NCBI GenBank assembly: GCA_050247435.1
Contig: JBFWUF010000020.1
Span: forward strand, 59,526-123,525
Direction of reading: 5' to 3'
Source of the DNA: JAJVID01 sp050247435
GTDB lineage: Bacteria > Acidobacteriota > Blastocatellia > RBC074
DNA: 64,000 bases
The notes beneath the pieces are model-generated. The model made no database searches, was not told where the DNA came from, and saw nothing but the letters and a program-made list of their open reading frames with translations. Both the position numbers and the translations under genes were made by a program. Below are positions 36,729-45,856 of this stretch, in pieces; the first letter of the stretch is position 1, and the number at the start of each line of letters is the position of its first letter.

Positions 36729-37538
36729 TCAGCGGGTTTGGGCGCCGCGAGTTGAAAAGGGCTTGTAGAGCTTTGCCGCAAACCGCGTGACGAGATTGCG
36801 CGGCGCCAGCCGTTCGGCCCCGATCATCAGTTTGTTGCCGAAGCCTGAAATCGCCACGCTGCGATTTTTCGCCAAAGCTTTCAGCCCGGCTTCGACAACC
36901 TCCTCCGGCTTCTGCATCTTTTCGGGATCGCGCAGATGGGATGTCCCGGCGACGGCTTGAAAATGCGTGGCCGTCGGGCCGGGGCACAATGCTAGCACAC
37001 GCACGCCATATTCGCGGCCTTCGGCCCACAGCCCTTCGGCGAAATTCAGGATGAAAGCTTTAGTCGCCGAATAGATCGAGCTGTACGGCACGCCCTGAAA
37101 CGAGGCCGTCGAGGCGACCTGGATGATCGCGCCTGCGCGGCGTTTGATCATCGGCTGAAGAAAAAGATGCGACAACGCGACAAGCGCCGTCACGTTGACC
37201 TGAATCATCTCGATCTGACGTTCGAGCGGGATGTCGGCGAAGTCTCCGACCGCGCCGAATCCGGCGTTGTTGATGAGCAGGTCAATTTGAACGCCGCGCC
37301 CTTCGGTTTCGTCGAAAATCTGTCGCGGCGCGGAAGGATTCGCCAGATCGGCTTCGAGCGCCGTGACGTTGGCTCCGTGGCGCGAACGCAGTTCGGTCGC
37401 CAGCGTGTCGAGCCGGTCGCGCGAACGCGCCGTGATGATCACGTTCGCGCCATCCGCCGCAAGTTTTCGCGCGAAGGCTTCGCCGATGCCATACGACGCG
37501 CCAGTGACCAAAACTGTTTTGCCTTTCCACTCCGACAT
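36729..37538 (-). CDS. Short-chain dehydrogenase/reductase
   Basis: A 269-residue classical SDR. TGASYGIGEAFARKLA is the NAD(P)-binding TGxxxGIG, NNAGFG follows near 90, and the YSATKA motif contains the catalytic Tyr-x-x-x-Lys with Ser of ASTAS upstream. C-terminal residues 195-265 form a basic extension common in SDRs acting on lipids or at membranes. AAGGAG precedes the ATG. It starts 13 bases after the stop of the beta-rich protein, consistent with one transcript. Confidence 0.94.
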   Translation of the reverse strand: MSEWKGKTVLVTGASYGIGEAFARKLAADGANVIITARSRDRLDTLATELRSRHGANVTALEADLANPSAPRQIFDETEGRGVQIDLLINNAGFGAVGDFADIPLERQIEMIQVNVTALVALSHLFLQPMIKRRAGAIIQVASTASFQGVPYSSIYSATKAFILNFAEGLWAEGREYGVRVLALCPGPTATHFQAVAGTSHLRDPEKMQKPEEVVEAGLKALAKNRSVAISGFGNKLMIGAERLAPRNLVTRFAAKLYKPFSTRGAQTR

Positions 37539-37551
37539 CGCAATCTCCTTA

Positions 37552-38730
37552 TCAGAAGTTGAATCCGAGCATGAAAGTCAGCGCCCGCTGTTTGCCGTTT
37601 CCGGCGGTGAGGATCACTTTGCTGTTGATCGTGACGGCGCCGACCACCGCGTCCGCCAACGTCACCGTCAGCGATTTGACGTTGTCCTTGCTGGCGAACT
37701 CCCACTGCACGGTCGTCATATTGTTTTTCAGAATGACCTGGCCTCCAATCGAGATCGTTGTGGTTTTGATCTCGCCGTCGCGCACCTGCAGGAAAGCGAA
37801 GCCAAGTTGGACGTTGCCGCCGAAGGGCTGGGCGGCGAAATGCCCTCTGATCCCGATCACTGTCTTACTGGCCTTGCCGTCGCTGGTTTTTCGGAGCACG
37901 AATTCAAGATCGCTGGAGAACTTGTCGTTGCTCAAAACCGCGCCCAGCCGGAATTCCGTCGCTTGCACGGCCACGCCCGAACCGTCATCCATCTGCTGGC
38001 TGTCAATCGAGTAGGTGATCTGAAAGTCTTTGTTGATGTTCAGCAATCCGGCGAATTTGATGCGGCGGCGTTTCTGATCCTTGTCGTAATCGTAAACGAA
38101 CTGGTTGATGCTGCGGTCAATCGTGATATTGCCGGGCAGTAAGAAGAAAGCGGGCGCGGGGTTGCCGTCGGCGCCGGTCTGTTCCGTGTCGTACTGAAAT
38201 TGAATCTTCGCGCTGGTGTTGTCCACTCTTGGCTGAGTCCACTGCCCCACGAAGGCCAGATTGAAATCGTTCTTGTCCTTGTCCAGGAAGAAGTAGGTGA
38301 AACGGCTCTTCGGATCGTCAACGAAACCGGCGATGGTTGATGTTACGCCGCTGATTGCGAAGCTCAGATTGTGATCGTCGCCGAGCGACCATTTGCCACG
38401 CAGCTCGAAGTTGAAATCTTCGTTTTCGTCTGGAAACACCTGGAGCACGGCTTTTGTAGAGACGGCGTAAAACGGACGGGCATCGCCGGCTTTCTGGAAA
38501 TTGAAAACCTCTTTGTCGTCTTTCGACCGCAGGCAGAGTTGGTTGGCGTTGTCGGTGAATTTCCAGACGATGTCGCTGAAAACAACGCTCGGCCCGGCGG
38601 CGGCTTTGGCGACGATCTGGTTGTCCTTGTCGGTCGCCCAGGCGCCGAAATTCGCGCCGTTCTTTTTCACCTTGCCGCCTGTGTCGAATTCGTAGGTGTC
38701 GGCGTCCTTGTTCAGTTTGAATGTTGCCAT
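37552..38730 (-). CDS. Beta-rich protein of unknown function linked to an Omp85-like gene
   Basis: A 392-residue protein, no signal peptide, that I do not recognise. It is dominated by strands with alternating polar and hydrophobic residues: FSDIVWKFTDNANQLCL, FNFELRGKWSLGDDHNLSF, FNLAFVGQWTQP, RRRIKFAGLLNINKDFQIT, QVILKNNMTTVQWEF. This looks like a repeating beta-meander of about 45 residues per unit, possibly a beta-solenoid or open barrel. The C terminus ends in phenylalanine (LTFMLGFNF), a feature of outer-membrane barrels, yet no export signal is seen. GGAG precedes the ATG at 38730. Neighbours are the Omp85-like gene upstream and an SDR downstream. Confidence 0.75.
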   Translation of the reverse strand: MATFKLNKDADTYEFDTGGKVKKNGANFGAWATDKDNQIVAKAAAGPSVVFSDIVWKFTDNANQLCLRSKDDKEVFNFQKAGDARPFYAVSTKAVLQVFPDENEDFNFELRGKWSLGDDHNLSFAISGVTSTIAGFVDDPKSRFTYFFLDKDKNDFNLAFVGQWTQPRVDNTSAKIQFQYDTEQTGADGNPAPAFFLLPGNITIDRSINQFVYDYDKDQKRRRIKFAGLLNINKDFQITYSIDSQQMDDGSGVAVQATEFRLGAVLSNDKFSSDLEFVLRKTSDGKASKTVIGIRGHFAAQPFGGNVQLGFAFLQVRDGEIKTTTISIGGQVILKNNMTTVQWEFASKDNVKSLTVTLADAVVGAVTINSKVILTAGNGKQRALTFMLGFNF

Positions 38731-38748
38731 ATTGTTCTCCTCCAAAAA

Positions 38749-38831
38749 TGTCCGGCAAGCTGCCAGCTTGCCGCTGGTTTTCGCTAACGGCCGTTTCCGA
38801 AGCCGGCGACAAGCTGGCAGCCTGTCGGACA
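38749..38831. repeat. Intergenic palindrome, TGTCCGGCAAGCTGCCAGC arms
   Basis: Left arm TGTCCGGCAAGCTGCCAGC; right arm reads, on the opposite strand, TGTCCGACAGGCTGCCAGC. It stands between the stop codon of the Omp85-like gene (38836) and the ribosome-binding site of the beta-rich gene (38730). Confidence 0.88.
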
Positions 38832-38835
38832 CAGT

Positions 38836-41364
38836 CTAAAACGGTAGGTTGGTGGTGACGCTGAAATAGAACTTGCCACGGCCACGGCCCAGCGCGGCGT
38901 CGCCGATTCCGTAAGCCCAATCGAGCTTGAGGACGATTGGATTGAAGACGAGGCGCGCTCCCAGACCCGGCCCGAAACGCGCGCCGGAACGTGAATCCAC
39001 GGTCTGGTAAGCCCCGCCGACATCGGCGAAGCCCGCCAATCTGACCTGCCTTCTCAAAAAGCTGGCTATTCCTTCGGACGAGCGGCTGACTCCGGGAATC
39101 GGCAGCCAAAGCTCGCTCTGCAAGCTCCACACTTTGCGTCCAAGCGCGTCGTCGCGGCGGAACCCGCGCACCATCTCTTCGCCGCCGAACGACGGCAGTT
39201 CGAAGACGGGCGTGGCCCGGCTGGCCAGACTCAGGTTTCCGGTTATGTCCGCTTCCAGGCTGGATGAAAGTTGTTGATGGTAATTGCTGGAGATTTGAAA
39301 CCTGGTGAATCTCTCCTCGCCGCGCGCGGCTCCCAGGCCGAGGCGCAATCGCGGTTCCACTCGCAAACGCTTCGGCAGATACGATTCGCTGCGCTCGAAA
39401 AAGAACAGAGCGCCGATGTCCAGCGTGGTCAGGTTCTGCTTTTTGACTTCACTCTCGCCGCGGCTCAGCGTGACGGTATTGCGGCTGCCTTCGAGCGAGA
39501 CGCGCAGCATCGCTCCGTTCAGATCGCGAAAAAGCTCCAACTCCGCGCGCGCCAATCCACCGCGCCGCCGCTCGTCCGTTTCAGTCCCCGCGAACAACCG
39601 GTTCGCCTGGAAATCCGACGATCCCGTCAATTGAATCGAGAGCTTGCGACGCAGCGCGCCGAACAACACGTAATCGGCCGAATAGTTGAATGACTCCAGA
39701 TGCTCGCCCTGGCTGCCGAATTTGATCGAGACGCTTTGCTGATTGGGGAGCGAATACTGATAGATGCCGAAGTAACGGACGTTCTGTCCCGGACGGTATT
39801 CGAAGCCGAACCCCGCGTAATGCTTCTTCTCTTTCGGTTTCCACGAATCGAGCGTGTCCTCGATCTCGGAGGCCGCCGCTCCCGCCGATGTGTCTGCGGT
39901 CAACCCCGTGGCGGACGAATCGCGCGCGGGGCGAGCCGGGACTGACGCGACGAAGCTGGTTTGGCGCAACGGCTTCGCGATGCCGCTCTGCGCGACTCCC
40001 TGTTCATTGGCCGCCGGCGTCGAAGGCTCGGTCGTGCTGATCGGGGTTTTGCCTTGAGCCTTGTCGGAGCTTTCCGTCTTGACCAGTTGGAGATCAACAT
40101 AGCGAATGTTGTTTTCTTCTCTGGGGCTTTGATTGGCGAGATAGCCTATCTGCGAAAGCTGAAGCTGCTGCATCTGGAATTGAAATTGATTCAGGTATGG
40201 CTCCTCGCCTTGTGGCCGCCCCAGCCGGTTGTAATCGGTGGCCTTGAACAACACCTGTTTCTCAACCGTTCCGTCCTCTTTTTTTATTTCGAGGACGATG
40301 TCGGTCAACGGGCGTTTCCCGGAAGCGCCGTTGATGAACGCCTGAAACTCACGATTGGGCAGGAGCAGATAAGCGGCTTTATCAATCGCGTCGGCGGGCG
40401 TGTCGCCCGGAAAGAGTATCTGTCCGAGGCGGGGGCTTTCGGAGATTTGAATGCGTTTTGACGCGGCGGGTGGACTAACCTTGATCTGCGCCTGCAAGCC
40501 GCGAACGGAGTAATAATCCTCGATCCTGAGTTTCACATCGCGGCTTCGCCATAGCCTGCCTTTGAGAGAACCGAGCACGCTCTTGATTCGCTCCGTCTTG
40601 TCTTTTACTTCGGCTGACGCTTCCGGCGAAGGCTGAGCGCTCATCCCCAGAAACTCAATGGCTATTTCTTCCGGGTTATCAACTGGATCGGCGACATTGA
40701 ATCTGAGTGTGCCTTTTTCAAAATTAACCGGGTTAGGACGGCCCGTGAATTTGAAGACCAGCGCGGTCTGGTTGACGAGCGATTCGAAATTGGCCGGGCG
40801 GAACATCTCCGTCCTGTTGAATATTTCGTTCAGTTCCGACCGGGGCTTGTTCTGGTTTTGTCCATCCTTGACCCATTCGTCAAATTTCTTTTTATAACTT
40901 TCCCAGGAGTCCCCGCCGCCCGTGAACGCGCCAAGCTCTTTGGTCAGATTATCAACCGGCTCCTTGCTCTGTTCTTCTCCTTTCAGCGCGTAACGATATA
41001 CGCTGTCCATCTGAGCGAAGGCTTCATCCAGATAGTTGAAGAGTATCTTCAGAATCTTTTCCCTCGGCAGGCGTTTGGTTATACGCGCGCTGAAAAGATC
41101 GGATGGCTTGAACACGTCAGGGTCTTTGAGGCTCTTCTCGCGATCCACCGCCAGCTTGCCTTTGTTGACGCGAACGTGGATCAGCAGACCGCTTTGGTTG
41201 GCGTCCTGCGCGTAACACCGGGGGCCGGGCAGGCAGGCTACGGAAAGCAGGATGACGATTGATGCCGCCGTCAAACTCTTCGGTCTGGCTCCGCGTTCAC
41301 GAGGGCCGCCGCGAGGTCGTTCGTGGAGCGCGGCGTTGTTGATGCGGCTGGGCGCAAGTGGCAT
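38836..41364 (-). CDS. Omp85-superfamily-like outer-membrane barrel protein with long N-terminal periplasmic region
   Basis: An 842-residue protein with signal peptide near 28-53 (SLTAASIVILLSVACLPGPRCYAQ). Residues 55-480 are soluble and unlike standard POTRA repeats, though the segments RIQISESPRLGQILFPGD (about 295) and ILEIKKEDGTVEKQVLF-like strands could be POTRA-type. From about 530 a barrel follows, starting FGFEYRPGQNVRYFGIYQYS. It contains FGGEEMVRGFRRDD, the conserved VRGF loop-6 motif of Omp85/TpsB proteins, and ends NLPF with the terminal aromatic. Start at 41364 chosen because upstream sequence overlaps the preceding gene. It is 14 bases after the membrane coiled-coil gene and followed by the beta-rich gene. 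Confidence 0.78.
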   Translation of the reverse strand: MPLAPSRINNAALHERPRGGPRERGARPKSLTAASIVILLSVACLPGPRCYAQDANQSGLLIHVRVNKGKLAVDREKSLKDPDVFKPSDLFSARITKRLPREKILKILFNYLDEAFAQMDSVYRYALKGEEQSKEPVDNLTKELGAFTGGGDSWESYKKKFDEWVKDGQNQNKPRSELNEIFNRTEMFRPANFESLVNQTALVFKFTGRPNPVNFEKGTLRFNVADPVDNPEEIAIEFLGMSAQPSPEASAEVKDKTERIKSVLGSLKGRLWRSRDVKLRIEDYYSVRGLQAQIKVSPPAASKRIQISESPRLGQILFPGDTPADAIDKAAYLLLPNREFQAFINGASGKRPLTDIVLEIKKEDGTVEKQVLFKATDYNRLGRPQGEEPYLNQFQFQMQQLQLSQIGYLANQSPREENNIRYVDLQLVKTESSDKAQGKTPISTTEPSTPAANEQGVAQSGIAKPLRQTSFVASVPARPARDSSATGLTADTSAGAAASEIEDTLDSWKPKEKKHYAGFGFEYRPGQNVRYFGIYQYSLPNQQSVSIKFGSQGEHLESFNYSADYVLFGALRRKLSIQLTGSSDFQANRLFAGTETDERRRGGLARAELELFRDLNGAMLRVSLEGSRNTVTLSRGESEVKKQNLTTLDIGALFFFERSESYLPKRLRVEPRLRLGLGAARGEERFTRFQISSNYHQQLSSSLEADITGNLSLASRATPVFELPSFGGEEMVRGFRRDDALGRKVWSLQSELWLPIPGVSRSSEGIASFLRRQVRLAGFADVGGAYQTVDSRSGARFGPGLGARLVFNPIVLKLDWAYGIGDAALGRGRGKFYFSVTTNLPF

Positions 41365-41378
41365 ATCGTATGACCTTA

Positions 41379-42761
41379 CTATTGCTCTGTTGATGGTGGA
41401 GAGGCGCCTGGCGAGTTTTGCCGCCGCAGCAGATTCTTCAACCCGAACAGCGATTCGAGCGTGTCTTGCCAGAAGGGCGCGCCTACGCTCAACAGCATCG
41501 TCATCACAGCCCACCCGATGATCGTTTCGATCACTCCGCGCGCTCCGGCTTTGCCGGCTCTTTGCGGGATTTCGAGTATCCATTGCGGCCCTTCGAAGCC
41601 GAGGGCGGTGTAAAGCGAGACGTTCTTTTCAATGTCCTCGTAAGATTTCCTGGCCCATTCGTCGAGCGTTTGATTGATCTGCTCCCCTGTAGCCGCCGGC
41701 TGTTCGCGCAATTTTGCCGTAATCTGCTCGCTTGATTGGACGATCAGGTTTCGTTTCGATTCGTTGGCCGACATCTCGCGGTAGATGTCGAAGAGGTTCG
41801 CGTTGAGCAGCGCGACGACGATGAAGCTGATGGCCAGGGCGAAGCTCTTCATGCTTCTCGTGTAACGCTCCTCGAAGCTGCGCATGATCGTGTCGTACCA
41901 GACTTCGATCTTCTCGTTGATCTGGCTCAGTCTGCGCGGCAGCGCGGCGATGGCGTTCAACTCTTCGGAGAGCGGGTCGAGGGTCTTTTGCAATTTCCGT
42001 AAGGCCTGAGCCGCCTCGTCGTGCGCGTCGTCTTTCAAATGCAGCAGTGTCTCCTCAATCGAATCTGGCAGCGCGTCGAGCGTCTTGCGCGCCGCGCCGA
42101 CCACCGAAGCGCTCAGATCGCCGAGCGTCAGATCGCTGTTTTTCAAATCGAGGAATTGATCGGCGTTCGAGAGCAGTTCGAGCAGCGGCTGTTTGATCTC
42201 AGCCAGAGGGGTCTTTTCGATCACCGCGTGGTGTTTGATGAAAAGCTGTTTGACGGCTTTCCGCGCGTCGGCGATCTTTTCGGTGATCTCAGCGGCGTTT
42301 GTCTGTTCGGGGAGATGAATGCCTTCGAGCAGATCGTTGACTCGCGTTCGCTTGATGAATTTGATCAACTCGTCCTTTGAAACCGATTCGATCAGGATTT
42401 TGCCGCGAGGCGACATGCGCCCCGCGCGCCGGAATTCCTCTGACACCGCCTTGTAAAGAGTCCTGACCTGCGGGTCTCGAGCCGAGAGCGACTTTGAATC
42501 ATCGGAAGAAAAACTGCTGATGATCGGCAATCTGAAAAACGCCCGAAGCAGCGGCATGCGGTCCGAAGCCGACTGCATGGCTTTGATCGCGTCCTTGTCG
42601 AGCAGGTAATAGAAAAGATGGATCAGCGACTGCTCGAATTGAAGCGATTTGATGCGGAAGAATTTTTTGATCGCGGCCTGGATTGATTGCACGATAAGGC
42701 TGAGAACCAACAGAACCACGACAACGGCGATCAGTTTGTCCAACGCGTCGAGATTGAACAC
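41379..42761 (-). CDS. Membrane protein with long helical domain, unknown function
   Basis: A 460-residue protein. GTG at 42761 is preceded by AGGAGG and is preferred to an ATG at 42800. Membrane helix 1 is near residues 7-28 (LIAVVVVLLVLSLIVQSIQ), a second near 310-335 (SFALAISFIVVALLNANLF) and a third near 405-430 (IIGWAVMTMLLSVGAPFWQD). Between helices 1 and 2 is a charged helical region of about 280 residues, likely coiled coil (LDPLSEELNAIAALPRRLSQ). The motif GAPFWQDTLESLFGLKNLLR after the last helix also occurs in uncharacterised membrane proteins of other bacteria. It directly precedes the Omp85-like gene, suggesting an envelope-spanning partnership. Confidence 0.8.
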   Translation of the reverse strand: MFNLDALDKLIAVVVVLLVLSLIVQSIQAAIKKFFRIKSLQFEQSLIHLFYYLLDKDAIKAMQSASDRMPLLRAFFRLPIISSFSSDDSKSLSARDPQVRTLYKAVSEEFRRAGRMSPRGKILIESVSKDELIKFIKRTRVNDLLEGIHLPEQTNAAEITEKIADARKAVKQLFIKHHAVIEKTPLAEIKQPLLELLSNADQFLDLKNSDLTLGDLSASVVGAARKTLDALPDSIEETLLHLKDDAHDEAAQALRKLQKTLDPLSEELNAIAALPRRLSQINEKIEVWYDTIMRSFEERYTRSMKSFALAISFIVVALLNANLFDIYREMSANESKRNLIVQSSEQITAKLREQPAATGEQINQTLDEWARKSYEDIEKNVSLYTALGFEGPQWILEIPQRAGKAGARGVIETIIGWAVMTMLLSVGAPFWQDTLESLFGLKNLLRRQNSPGASPPSTEQ

Positions 42762-42922
42762 GGCTCCTCCTGTTGTTATTGAGCGCGGTATGGAATTCAT
42801 GAGAAGCAGGCATATCCGAGGCGCGAGTGTATGCCGGACTCGATCTCAGGTCGAGTCAATTTGAAATTCTGGCGGCGGCTTGTGATGGGATTGCGCTTGA
42901 ACGGCGTGGCTTGAAACGGCGG

Positions 42923-42967
42923 AGCCTATGGGGCGCTGCGGCTTGCCGCAACGCCCCATAGGCTTTT
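42923..42967. repeat. Hairpin downstream of lon
   Basis: AGCCTATGGGGCG and TGCGGC pair with GCCGCA and CGCCCCATAGGCT across a two-base loop; TTTT follows on the plus strand. It stands 45 bases beyond the lon stop codon. The U run is on the wrong strand for lon, so its role as a lon terminator is uncertain. Confidence 0.8.
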
Positions 42968-43011
42968 ATGCAGGCTTCAATTATCCGCGGGATCGAGATT
43001 GAGCCTCCGCT

Positions 43012-45363
43012 TCACGCCGCTTTGGGCATGGTCAATCGCGTGGCCAGATCGGGTATTGCCCCGCTCAACACTTCCTCAACCCGCTCGGCGAAGACGAACT
43101 CCATCTCGGCGCTGACGTTCTCCGGCAGTTCGCGCAGGTCTTTCTGATTCTCTTTTGGCAGGATGACGCGGCGGACGCCGGCGCGGCGGGCGGCCAACAC
43201 TTTCTCTTTCACTCCGCCAATCGGCAGCACCAGGCCCGTCAGCGTGATCTCACCGGTCATCGCCGTGTCGCTGCGCGCGGGAGTGTTCGTGTAAACCGAA
43301 GCGAGCGCCGTGGCCATCGTGATGCCCGCCGATGGGCCGTCTTTCGGGATCGCGCCCGCCGGGACGTGGATGTGGACGCCCGAACGCCTCACGACGTTCG
43401 GGTCAATGCCCAACTGGTCGGCGTGCGCCCAGATGAAACTCTGCGCGGCTTTGGCCGATTCCTGCATCACTTCGCCGAGATGGCCGGTCAGCGTCATACC
43501 GCGTCCGGCGGGCAGCAGCGTCGCTTCGATGTAAAGCACGTCGCCGCCGGTTTCAGTCCACGCCAGCCCGGTCGCGACCCCCGGTGGCAGCTCTTTGCGC
43601 GCAAGCTCGAACGTGAAGCGTTCGGGGCCGAGCATCTCCGCCACGTCTTCCACCTGAATTGTGACTGGCGTTGTGTCGCCTTCGGCGAAGCGCAGCGCGA
43701 CGCGGCGCGTCAACCTGCCGATGGCGCGTTCGAGCTGGCGCACGCCTGCTTCGCGCGTGTACCGCGCGATGACGTGGCTCAGCGCGTCGTCAGTCAGGAT
43801 GAACTGCTGATCGGTCAATCCGCTCTCCTTCAACTGGCGCGGGATCAGATAGCGATGCGCGATCTCCATCTTCTCTTCCGCGCTGTAACCGCTCAGCCGC
43901 AATACTTCCATGCGGTCGAGCAGCGGCTGCGGAACGGTGTCGAGCGTGTTGGCGGTCGTGATGAAGAAGACCTTCGTGAGGTTGAACGGAAGGTCCAGAT
44001 AGTTGTCGCGGAAAGTGTGGTTCTGCGCCGGATCCAGAATCTCGAGCAGCGCCGCCGCCGGGTCGCCGCGAAAATCGCGCCCCAGTTTGTCCACTTCGTC
44101 GAGCATCATCACCGGGTTGTTCGATTCGGCGCGGCGCATGGCCTGAATAATCCTTCCAGGCATCGCGCCGATGTAGGTGCGGCGGTGGCCGCGCAGTTCA
44201 GCTTCGTCGTGCATTCCGCCCAGCGCCAGCCGCTCGAATTTGCGCCCCAGCGAGCGCGCGATTGATTGTCCGAGCGAGGTCTTGCCCACGCCCGGAGGCC
44301 CGACGAAGCAGAGAATCGGCGCGTTGGCTGTCGGGTTGAGTTTGAGCACGCCCAGATGTTCGAGAATCCGCTCCTTGACGTCCTTCAAATCGAAATGGTC
44401 TTCGTCGAGCACCTCTCGCGCGTGCGCCAGGTCGAGGTTGTCCACAGTGCTCTTTGCCCAGGGCAGTTCGAGAATTATTTCCAGGTAGGTGCGCATGACG
44501 TGGTAATCGGGCGAAGCCTGCGGCAGCTTCTCCATCCGCGACAACTCGCGCTCGGCTTCCTTGCGCACGTCTTCCGGCAGTTCGGTTTCGTCCAACTGTT
44601 TGCGCAACATCTCGGCGTCGGCCTGTTCCGGGTTGGTTTCGCCCAGTTCTTCCTGGATGGCGCGCAGTTGCTGGCGCAGCAGGTATTCGCGCTGCTGGCG
44701 CTCCATTTCGTTCTGAGCCTGGTTGTTGATCTGGTTGCGCAGTTCCAGCACCTGCAACTCGTGCAGCAGGTAAGAATGCAGCAGGCGCAGCGCGTCCAAC
44801 CGCGCGGGCGCTTCGAGCAGCCCCTGCTCCTTCTCGACCGGCAAACCCAGCACGGACCCGATGAGGTAGGTAAGCTGCAACGGCTCCTCGTTGCCGGCCA
44901 GCATCTGCGTCACTTCGACGGGAGCGTTGGGTTGCGCAAGCTGGATCGCGCGAGCCGCAAGCTCCAGGATGGCGCGGCGCATGGCTTCGATCTCGGTGTT
45001 AGCCTCTTCCGGGATGGGCGCGAGCCTGGCTCGCGCTCTCATGTGCGGCTCGGTCTGCTCGATCTTGACCAGCACCATGCGCTCGATGCCCTGCACGATC
45101 AGGTTCACCGCGCCGTCCTGACGCCGCATCATTCGTTTGACCACGGCTTTGGTTCCGATGGTGTGAAGGTCACTCGCGCCGGGCGATTCGATTGATGAAT
45201 CCCGCTGAGTGATGACCAGCAACTCCTTGTCTTCGCTGGCCAGCGCGGCGTCAATCGCGGCGATGGACGTCGGGCGCCCCGCCGTCAGCGGCATCAGCAG
45301 CCCCGGAAACAAAACGCTGTTTTTAATCGGCAACACAGGCAGGCTAACAATCTCTTCACTCAT
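43012..45363 (-). CDS. lon: ATP-dependent protease La (Lon)
   Basis: LonA (783 residues) degrades misfolded and regulatory proteins. N-terminal substrate domain (LPVLPIKNSVLFPGLLMPL), AAA+ module with Walker A GPPGVGKTS near 355 and Walker B MMLDEVDK, sensor-like TANTLDTVP, and the C-terminal Ser/Lys protease with KDGPSAG catalytic serine and GGVKEK lysine. The ATG at 45363 has GAGGAGGAG upstream; the longer frame to 45420 encodes palindrome sequence. It closes the chaperone/protease block that starts with grpE. Confidence 0.98.
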   Translation of the reverse strand: MSEEIVSLPVLPIKNSVLFPGLLMPLTAGRPTSIAAIDAALASEDKELLVITQRDSSIESPGASDLHTIGTKAVVKRMMRRQDGAVNLIVQGIERMVLVKIEQTEPHMRARARLAPIPEEANTEIEAMRRAILELAARAIQLAQPNAPVEVTQMLAGNEEPLQLTYLIGSVLGLPVEKEQGLLEAPARLDALRLLHSYLLHELQVLELRNQINNQAQNEMERQQREYLLRQQLRAIQEELGETNPEQADAEMLRKQLDETELPEDVRKEAERELSRMEKLPQASPDYHVMRTYLEIILELPWAKSTVDNLDLAHAREVLDEDHFDLKDVKERILEHLGVLKLNPTANAPILCFVGPPGVGKTSLGQSIARSLGRKFERLALGGMHDEAELRGHRRTYIGAMPGRIIQAMRRAESNNPVMMLDEVDKLGRDFRGDPAAALLEILDPAQNHTFRDNYLDLPFNLTKVFFITTANTLDTVPQPLLDRMEVLRLSGYSAEEKMEIAHRYLIPRQLKESGLTDQQFILTDDALSHVIARYTREAGVRQLERAIGRLTRRVALRFAEGDTTPVTIQVEDVAEMLGPERFTFELARKELPPGVATGLAWTETGGDVLYIEATLLPAGRGMTLTGHLGEVMQESAKAAQSFIWAHADQLGIDPNVVRRSGVHIHVPAGAIPKDGPSAGITMATALASVYTNTPARSDTAMTGEITLTGLVLPIGGVKEKVLAARRAGVRRVILPKENQKDLRELPENVSAEMEFVFAERVEEVLSGAIPDLATRLTMPKAA

Positions 45364-45384
45364 TTCTCCTCCTCCTCGGGAAAC

Positions 45385-45443
45385 CCACGTAGTAGCGAAT
45401 TTATTCGTTACCTCAGGCAACGAATAAATTCGTCACTACGTGG
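45385..45443. repeat. Intergenic palindrome, CCACGTAGTAGCGAATTTAT arms
   Basis: About 26-base arms (CCACGTAGTAGCGAATTTAT... and its near-exact complement) around ACCTCAGGC. It fills the gap between the hsp20 stop codon (45451) and the Lon ribosome-binding site. Confidence 0.9.
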
Positions 45444-45450
45444 CGCGCTT

Positions 45451-45843
45451 TCATTGTTTCCGGGCATCGCCAGGCGGCGCCTGCGACTCTTCCGGATTCG
45501 TAATCACACGCGCCAGCAGCAACCCGTCGTGGAATTCCACCTGAATGCCCGCTTGCTCCAGAGCGCACGGCAGTTCAATCGTCCGCTCGAAGCGGCTGTA
45601 GGTGATCTCCATCGAGTAGTGACTGCACCCCTCTTCGACGAGCTTGTCCCGGCGAACGCCGCTGATGAAGATTTGCGAACCGCTCGCAATGACATTGACG
45701 TCTTCTGGCCGCACACCCGCCAACTCCACTTTGACGACCCAGCCCTCCCGCGAGCGGTAGATATCCGCCGGAGGCCGCCACGCCATCGCGGTTCCGGGTT
45801 CGGCGGATGCGAAGAAAAACGACATCGGTTTTGTTTCTTCCAA
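45451..45843 (-). CDS. Small heat-shock protein (Hsp20/alpha-crystallin)
   Basis: A 130-residue holdase chaperone that binds unfolding proteins without ATP. The alpha-crystallin domain runs from PPADIYRSREGWVVKVELAG to about residue 115, with FISGVRRDK, YSRFERTIELP and the conserved DGLLLARV ending the sheet. A TTG start at 45843 is preferred because AGGAGG lies seven bases upstream; the ATG at 45825 is the alternative. The C-terminal IxI motif is not obvious. Placed between clpB and lon. Confidence 0.92.
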   Translation of the reverse strand: MEETKPMSFFFASAEPGTAMAWRPPADIYRSREGWVVKVELAGVRPEDVNVIASGSQIFISGVRRDKLVEEGCSHYSMEITYSRFERTIELPCALEQAGIQVEFHDGLLLARVITNPEESQAPPGDARKQ

Positions 45844-45856
45844 GATTGATCCTCCT

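Noticed and set aside
42923..42967. Hairpin considered as a rho-independent terminator of lon
   Set aside because: The T run lies on the plus strand while lon is read from the minus strand, so it is listed as a hairpin repeat only.
43366..45195. Two long plus-strand open frames opposite lon
   Set aside because: Shadows of the Lon coding sequence; arginine/alanine/histidine-rich composition without recognisable motifs.
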